NCBI RefSeq assembly: GCF_013368755.1
Contig: NC_049561.1
Span: 3,534,001-3,598,000 of the forward strand
Length of the DNA stretch: 64,000 nt
Direction: 5' to 3'
Source of the DNA: Talaromyces rugulosus
Lineage: Eukaryota > Ascomycota > Eurotiomycetes > Eurotiales > Trichocomaceae
The number at the start of each line of letters is the position of its first letter. Positions within the stretch are counted from its first letter, which is position 1. The position numbers and the translations under genes are program-made. The notes beneath the pieces were generated by a model. The model ran no database searches. It was not told the origin of the DNA and saw only the letters and a list, made by a program, of their open reading frames with translations. Positions 58,772-64,000 of the stretch are shown here, piece by piece.

Positions 58772-58923
58772 TAGCAAAGTCCACGTGTGTGGTGCTGTCC
58801 CCGTGGCATTCTAGCCGTTGTTTATTTTTATTTTTATTTTTGTTTACATTATAGTAGCAAATCCCAAAGACCATTCAATTGCAAGCTCAACATTCCACCG
58901 AACATTAAATAAATACTCATTTA

Positions 58924-60295
58924 TTAGACCTTAGCATGCTCCATTGACTGCAAGGGGTGTGCCTCTGTAGACCCCCCGAACGCCACAATATCTTCCTGAT
59001 CAACGTTCTCTGACAATGTAGTCTTCGCCTTATGCGGAGCATAACTACTACTGCCTGAATGGCGACTGTTATCAGGCTTATATCCCGGCACTGGTGCTTC
59101 TGAAACGATATCATTGTTTTTGCAATTGCGCGTGGCATTGCTATCGTTCTGCTGGTTATTGCTCTCTGACTGAGCAGCTCCAGCTATCTCACTGCTACCA
59201 TTGCTCCGGATGGAGAAAATGGCTCGCACACTGTTGAGGAGTGACGAGGGACTGAAATCACGACGTACGAGAGGGCCCATACAAGGTAGGCAAACGCAGA
59301 TGGTGGACGCACAGGGTTCGATCAAGGACCACAGGTCGAGGTTTGTCACGGCATCTATGTTGTTTGATTAGCTATTTAAGCGTCTATATTTAGCGTTATA
59401 GGACGAACCTGCGAATCCATCCGGATCGACTGCAACTGAGACGTTGAAAAATCTTGTCACATAGTAGAGCCGGATAGCCGATGTGATTGTGCAGCTGGGA
59501 TCGTGTCAGCAACATTCGGTAGCAAAGAGCAAAGGGAAAGGAGTACAAAAATCCAAGCCCAAAGATAGCAATCACAAGAGCCTTCTTGCGCGTCTCCATG
59601 CGCATCCGATACACGACCAACGTCGGCATGCAGAGCACAATCGTATCCAACGTGATATCAGTGACGGCTTCGGCGATGAAGAAATCGTGTAGGTTGATGG
59701 ACGTGCCCACCTCCGTCCAGTTCCACGAGATCGGTCGCCCCTGAAGAATGGTCGCGATATAGAAGGCTATCATCCAGGCACCGACGATTCCGAGCATGAT
59801 GTTGTTCATCACGCGAAAGCCCGGCGAGACCAGCGAGAATACGAAGATGCGGCGGTAGTAGAGCAGCAGCGCCAGCTTCACAACCCCAACAGTGGAGATG
59901 TAAAAAAATTCCGACACAAAATCAATCTGTAAAATAGTATTTAGTTTTGTTAATATTTTTTTATATATAAACGGCCAAGCACATGCGTACCTTTCGGAAT
60001 CGCACAACAGTGGACTCATCTACTGTTCCCAAGTTCGCACCAATACCTCCCCGGGTCGCGCCCACGATAGTGAGGCATCCAGATCCCACCAGGATGATCT
60101 ATTTCAAAAAGTCAGGTTTATGTTATCGTTGCGTCGGGGGACACTGACGCAGTTCGCAACCACCAGGATTCCATCTGCCGTCCACCGGCTACGATTCTTG
60201 CCCTGCGCCAAAAACCGGAGATACGTCGCCAGTATGGTCAGCGCAGGCAGAACCACGCTCACGACCACCGTCGTAACAGACCGTGAGGAATACAT
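58924..60295 (-). CDS. Rhodopsin-domain (Pth11-like) fungal integral membrane protein
   Basis: Seven-helix-type plasma-membrane protein of the fungal-specific rhodopsin/Pth11-related family, often GPCR-like. Five exons (60149-60295, 59991-60098, 59547-59926, 59409-59494, 58924-59354) give 383 aa. Visible helices include VVVSVVLPALTILATYL, IILVGSGCLTIVGA, FFYISTVGVVKLALLLYYRRIF, NIMLGIVGAWMIAFYIATIL, FFIAEAVTDITLDTIVLCMPTLVVY, LVIAIFGLGFF and LWSLIEPCASTICVCLPCM. The motif LALLLYYRRIF and the DLWSLIEP/CASTICVCLPC end are family signatures. The C-terminal tail of about 100 residues is cytosolic, polar and Ser/Asn rich. The ligand is unknown. It lies 0.6 kb from a small secreted protein gene. 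Confidence 0.88.
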
Positions 60296-60867
60296 TCGTG
60301 GTGTCTGCCCCGGAAATTAGAGGCCGGCCATACCTGAAGAAAGAAATAAGCAATGTGTTATTCTCCGCATCAGACTAAAAAGATAGACTTTTGCGCCGAG
60401 ACCAGGGTGAACAACCACAGCTGGGGTGTGGGCAATAATCATGCACTGGAAATTATTTACGCACGTATGATTAGATTTCCTTGGTCCTGCTGAAAGGCAG
60501 ATACGGACTCGAGCGGTTGATTGGACCGCATTCGCAAGGGTTCGACATACCAGCACGTTAGTTGCAGATGCTCCCATACGATTCGCCGAAGGGCTAGTAT
60601 AGTGTCCATTGGCACTGTGGCAGTGAGACAAAAATCGCAACACACCAAATCCTCTTCTTAATTATTAGCCAATGGCGGACATTATCTAATCGTATCTTGC
60701 CTGGATCCTACCTACTCGGCGACTATCCAGTAATCAGGCGCCCCGCAAGATGTATTGATAGAATCAACATACATAAGTAAGATTAAAAGCAACCTATATA
60801 CATCTACTACTAGTAACATTTCAAAATAGTTAAAAAAACCAGTCAAGCTTCGTCGCGTCCATGCATC
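60296..60867. other. Intergenic spacer
   Basis: No supported gene; short frames only. Confidence 0.4.
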
Positions 60868-61202
60868 CTACTCGGAGTCAGGGCGGGGCGGATACGCCTC
60901 TACATTCCAGGTGATGTCTTCATCCGCGGTTTCTTCTTCGCCTTGGCGCAACGTTGTTCCAGCTATGGAATATTTAGTATGTGTGATCGAGCATTTTCCG
61001 TATTGGGAGGATGTACCATTATCAGCAAGATTTTCGCCTCTGGTCGCGAGCACCTGGCGTTGTTCGAAAGTAGGCACTGTATATACGAGGGATGTGAGTA
61101 CAGAAAAAATCAACATTTGAATTGTTAACAGTACTACTTACCTGCAACGGCAGAAATGCCAACGGCCAAGAAAAGGCCGAGAGAGATAGTCGCAAAACGC
61201 AT
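60868..61202 (-). CDS. Small secreted protein, possible precursor peptide
   Basis: Two exons (61142-61202, 60868-61076) give 89 aa. A clear signal peptide (MRFATISLGLFLAVGISAVA) is followed by VPTFEQRQVLATRGENLADN, a middle with a single cysteine (SSQYGKCSITHTKYS) and an acidic end with WNVEAYPPRPDSE. No domain is recognised. Only one cysteine remains after cleavage, so it is not a typical disulfide-rich effector. It lies near two UstYa oxidase genes, which in known fungal RiPP pathways act on secreted precursors. It lacks the repeated cores and Kex2 KR sites of classical dikaritin precursors, so this role is speculative. Confidence 0.65.
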
Positions 61203-62215
61203 TTTGAGTTTGATGTAGTAGTGAAGGATAGAATCAGGAGTGGGCTTTCAAGTGTTGTATCAACGATATCAGGCTCATTTCTTTTTTTTTTTTCGTTTTC
61301 CGGAGTGCCTGTGCTTTTATAGACCTGGTATGTAGCACATCATCAGGGTCGATTTAATTAAATGCATGCAGAAGGTGGTGAGCGAGACGCAAGATGTCTG
61401 GCTAAACATGGGTTTGTCCCTTGCCTAGGCTGACTTCCCATGTTTCTAGGCGCATTTGGACGCTGATGCTAGCAATAGCTGGCTCGGCTTCAGCCTTTCC
61501 CAGAGTCTTACGCTCTGTTGTAGCCTGTTTATTGGCTCGTGCGAGACGGCCCAAAAAACGCACAGTGACCCATCACCGCTGCATGTTTCTTGGTCGTAAA
61601 TACTCGGTTTTCAGCTGGTACCCACTTTACTAGCACTTTAGGGTTCGTGTTCCGGATCTGGCTAAAGATAAGCGGATATGATTCAGCTGATCCTTGGATA
61701 AAAGCATTTTCTTGAATTCTCATTGATCTATCCATCGATTATTACTGGGACGATTTTCACCGGCCTGACGGGATTCTAAAATTAAACTACGATTTTCAGC
61801 TATCTTATATATACAACACTTGAGTAGTACTTGACAAAGTGAGACGCCTGAAAAGAGCTGCAGGGGGGGGGGGGGCGCCGAACCGTTTTCGTAGCTGCAT
61901 ACAGTATGCATAACATAATGGGGGCCTTTTCCATCTTTCGTTCTTTATTGGACCAACTTAGACGGATTGTAATACAAAAATGTCACACTGCAGTCATGGC
62001 CTCATAAGTCCTAGCAATGATCACTTCCAATCTTTCTACCATGTTAAGCATGTGACCGTGCAGATCAACATTGGAGAAATCATAATATGTAGTCTAGTCT
62101 CGATTGCTCTACATTGGGGCGAAACACCAGACACACAAAGATATACGCAATATCGTGAAACAGTACATGACGATTTCCGATACCGAAAATATCGACATTG
62201 TAATCGGCAGTTAGT
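61203..62215. other. Intergenic region
   Basis: About 1 kb without a supported gene. It contains a T11 run near 61283 and a G-run near 61863-61875. Confidence 0.4.
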
Positions 62216-63142
62216 ATGTGGAAGCTATTAGAAAAGGAAAACACAGACACAGAGCCCTTTCTGTCACCTGTTGAAGATTTTCCGGAGCAAAATCAAAGAC
62301 TACAAAAACCCCACACAAGTAAAAAAATTTATATTGTTCATGCAGTCATATTCATGGCAAATATCGTTCTAGCAGCCATTTTGTTGTTCCGCATGTCACT
62401 CCTGAGTCCAGAAACCAATCCACATGGTATATCCAAACCAAATGGCTTGTTTGTTGTTGTTGATGCTTATTCGTTATATACAGTGTTTGCAAAAGACGCA
62501 ATCCGATACAAAAGGACAAACTTTCTCTCGTCTGCTGAAACTGGCCTCACTGGGCCTCCCAGTCCCGAGATGGATGCTGCCTGGGACAGGCTTCTAGACG
62601 ACGCAAGCATCCGGCTCACTGCGAATGAAGTGTCACGGTTCAATTCCTCTTCGATTGATTTGCAAGAAAGCAAGGGAAAACTGGCGTGGCTAGAGATTTC
62701 TCATCAGACGCATTGTATAGTGAGTCACCCTTTACTATATTCCTTTTTTTCGCTCTTCAATATTAAAACCTCGACAGAACTATATTCGAAAAGCTCTGTA
62801 CCGCAGTTATTATTATGCCGACCTTGCGGAGCAGGACTGGCAAGCCTTAATCATGCCTCATGTTGGTATGAACTCCATTCAAATCAATCAGGACAAAACA
62901 TGCTGACGAGTTCCCCTTTAGATCATTGCCTAAATGACCTAGTGCAGAACGCTCAGTGTCGGGCAGATACCACGCCCAAGTTTTTTGAATGGGAAACCGA
63001 ACGCATCAAGCCAACAATAGTCCCCAATTATCACATTGCACGGACGTGTGTGGATTTGGATTACTTTAAAGATTCGTTACAAGACCGCGTAGTCTCTCAC
63101 GCGGAAATGAGACGGCTAAAGAACCCTTTACTGAACGCATAA
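62216..63142 (+). CDS. UstYa-family (DUF3328) oxidase
   Basis: Membrane-anchored oxidase of the UstYa family, which carries out cyclisation, chlorination or hydroxylation in fungal RiPP and some other peptide pathways. Three exons (62216-62719, 62778-62865, 62922-63142) give 270 aa. One transmembrane helix (VHAVIFMANIVLAAILLF) follows a short cytosolic tail. The lumenal part has SAETGLTGPPSPEMDAAWDRLL and both HxxHC signatures, H163-QT-H166-C167 and H196-VD-H199-C200, the second split by an intron. The spacing of about 30 residues is normal. Convergent with a second UstYa gene, with only 37 bp between the stop codons. Confidence 0.9.
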   Translation: MWKLLEKENTDTEPFLSPVEDFPEQNQRLQKPHTSKKIYIVHAVIFMANIVLAAILLFRMSLLSPETNPHGISKPNGLFVVVDAYSLYTVFAKDAIRYKRTNFLSSAETGLTGPPSPEMDAAWDRLLDDASIRLTANEVSRFNSSSIDLQESKGKLAWLEISHQTHCIVSHPLLYSFFSLFNIKTSTELYSKSSVPQLLLCRPCGAGLASLNHASCWYELHSNQSGQNMLTSSPLDHCLNDLVQNAQCRADTTPKFFEWETERIKPTIVPNYHIARTCVDLDYFKDSLQDRVVSHAEMRRLKNPLLNA

Positions 63143-63179
63143 AATGGTCGAAAAGAAAAATAAATTGGAAAACTTTAAT

Positions 63180-63908
63180 TCATTGCAATATTCCATCCTC
63201 CCATTCGGCAATCCAATCCTTGACACGGCCAAAGTCACGACATCGGTGCTCCACGCCAAAGCCACGAACTCCATGTAAATCTTCGACGACAGGCTCAATA
63301 TTAACATCTGCATGACACATGAGCGACTGGCGCAAATAGTCGATGCAGTGCCGGACATGAGCTGGGCCGACGTGGTGATCCTCCTCGCCATGTACGGCTG
63401 CCCAGTAACCTCTTCGGATATTGTCCTAGAACTGTTAGAAGTCTCTCTTTTTTTTTAGGCAGTGAATTATAGTTAATACCAGGCAATGCAGCTGGTGAAA
63501 GACAGCCAGCCCTGAGCGATCTGGCGCAAGCTGAGGATGCTTGAAAAATCCGCCTCGATCAGGAAATAATGTTTCCCATGCGCCGTTGGAGTCGTTTGAT
63601 GGCACCTCAGCAAATGTCCGGTTATAGGTGAAGACGTTCAAAGCTTCACCTAGTGTTATATCTAAAGAATGCGGTTAGCCTGAGTATGTGCGAGAAATAA
63701 TATCCGTACTTGTCGTGCCCAAAGGCTGCTGCTGTTGAGAGTGGCCAAGACGCCATCCTATGTCAACACCACATAGAAGCGAGACTATCAGCGAGATGAT
63801 CCAAAAAATACTATTGCGAGAGATCAACTGCCTCTCAGCCATTTTCTGTATGAATTTGCCCTCTTCATCGTGTTGCTGAACGACTATCGCGGGATTTAGC
63901 ACAGTCAT
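63180..63908 (-). CDS. UstYa-family (DUF3328) oxidase, second copy
   Basis: Three exons (63710-63908, 63480-63661, 63180-63425) give 208 aa, shorter than its neighbour. A transmembrane helix (SIFWIISLIVSLLCGVDIGW) comes after about 30 cytosolic residues. The lumenal part has FPDRGGFFKHPQLAP and both signatures, H122-QL-H125-C126 and H150-VR-H153-C154, so the predicted copper or metal sites are intact. Its sequence differs clearly from the partner, so this is not a recent tandem duplication. Paired UstYa/UstYb-type genes are normal in RiPP clusters; the rest of such a cluster would lie beyond the right edge. Confidence 0.9.
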
Positions 63909-64000
63909 ATGGCCTGTAATTCCTGACTTTTTGCCAGGGTAAAATCAACATGGCTGAATTATCTACATAGCTGAATGCTTATCCGCTGCATTAATTTCAG

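Overview
The window is nuclear DNA of a filamentous ascomycete, most likely a eurotiomycete (Aspergillus, Penicillium or Talaromyces type). The evidence is the gene content: a COP9 signalosome subunit, fungal Zn2Cys6 regulators, a non-reducing polyketide synthase, 2EXR, UstYa and Pth11-type proteins, and a CLIP-170 homologue. Genes are interrupted by short introns (about 47-130 nt) with GT/AG ends and CTAAC or CTGAC branch points. Genus and species cannot be fixed from the sequence alone. Gene models were built by hand from reading frames, splice signals and remembered family patterns. For the spliced genes, exon lengths were checked to sum to a multiple of three.

Layout. 1-5 kb: an unassigned stretch, COP9 subunit 1, and a kappa-class GST/DsbA-like gene. 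5-31 kb: a secondary-metabolite gene cluster. It contains an SDR, an AflR-like Zn2Cys6 regulator, an AflS/AflJ-like co-regulator, a drug-efflux MFS transporter, a second Zn2Cys6 regulator, an aldo-keto reductase, a cytochrome P450, an EthD-type decarboxylase-like protein, a DUF1772 anthrone oxygenase, a metallo-beta-lactamase thioesterase and a TE-less non-reducing PKS (SAT-KS-AT-PT-ACP). PKS plus separate MBL thioesterase, EthD protein and anthrone oxygenase is the known atrochrysone/emodin toolkit (as in monodictyphenone and geodin pathways). The product is therefore probably an emodin-type anthraquinone. The extra P450 and aldo-keto reductase suggest tailoring or dimerisation.

31-52 kb: a housekeeping block with a BTB protein, a mitochondrial J-domain co-chaperone (Jac1/HscB), the splicing factor Prp4, two small lineage-specific genes, a Ptc7-type phosphatase, an Env7/STK16-type kinase, a CLIP-170 homologue, 3-hydroxyanthranilate dioxygenase, Rcl1, a 2EXR protein and a GPI-anchored wall protein. 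52-64 kb: accessory DNA with a decayed NB-ARC gene, an unknown 319-aa protein, a frameshifted nuclease-like gene, a Pth11/rhodopsin-type membrane protein, a small secreted protein and two convergent UstYa (DUF3328) oxidase genes. The last three may belong to a RiPP-type locus running off the right edge.

Most notable observations: (i) inverted TCGG...CCGA dyads in the promoters of exactly the biosynthetic genes of the anthraquinone cluster; (ii) an anthrone-oxygenase intron whose 5' splice site reads GA instead of GT, with no GT anywhere in the relevant stretch; (iii) a P450 lacking the I-helix acid-alcohol pair; (iv) GC-AG introns in the PKS and in the dioxygenase gene; (v) a 32-base T tract inside a 68-nt intron; (vi) the UstYa pair beside a small secreted protein.
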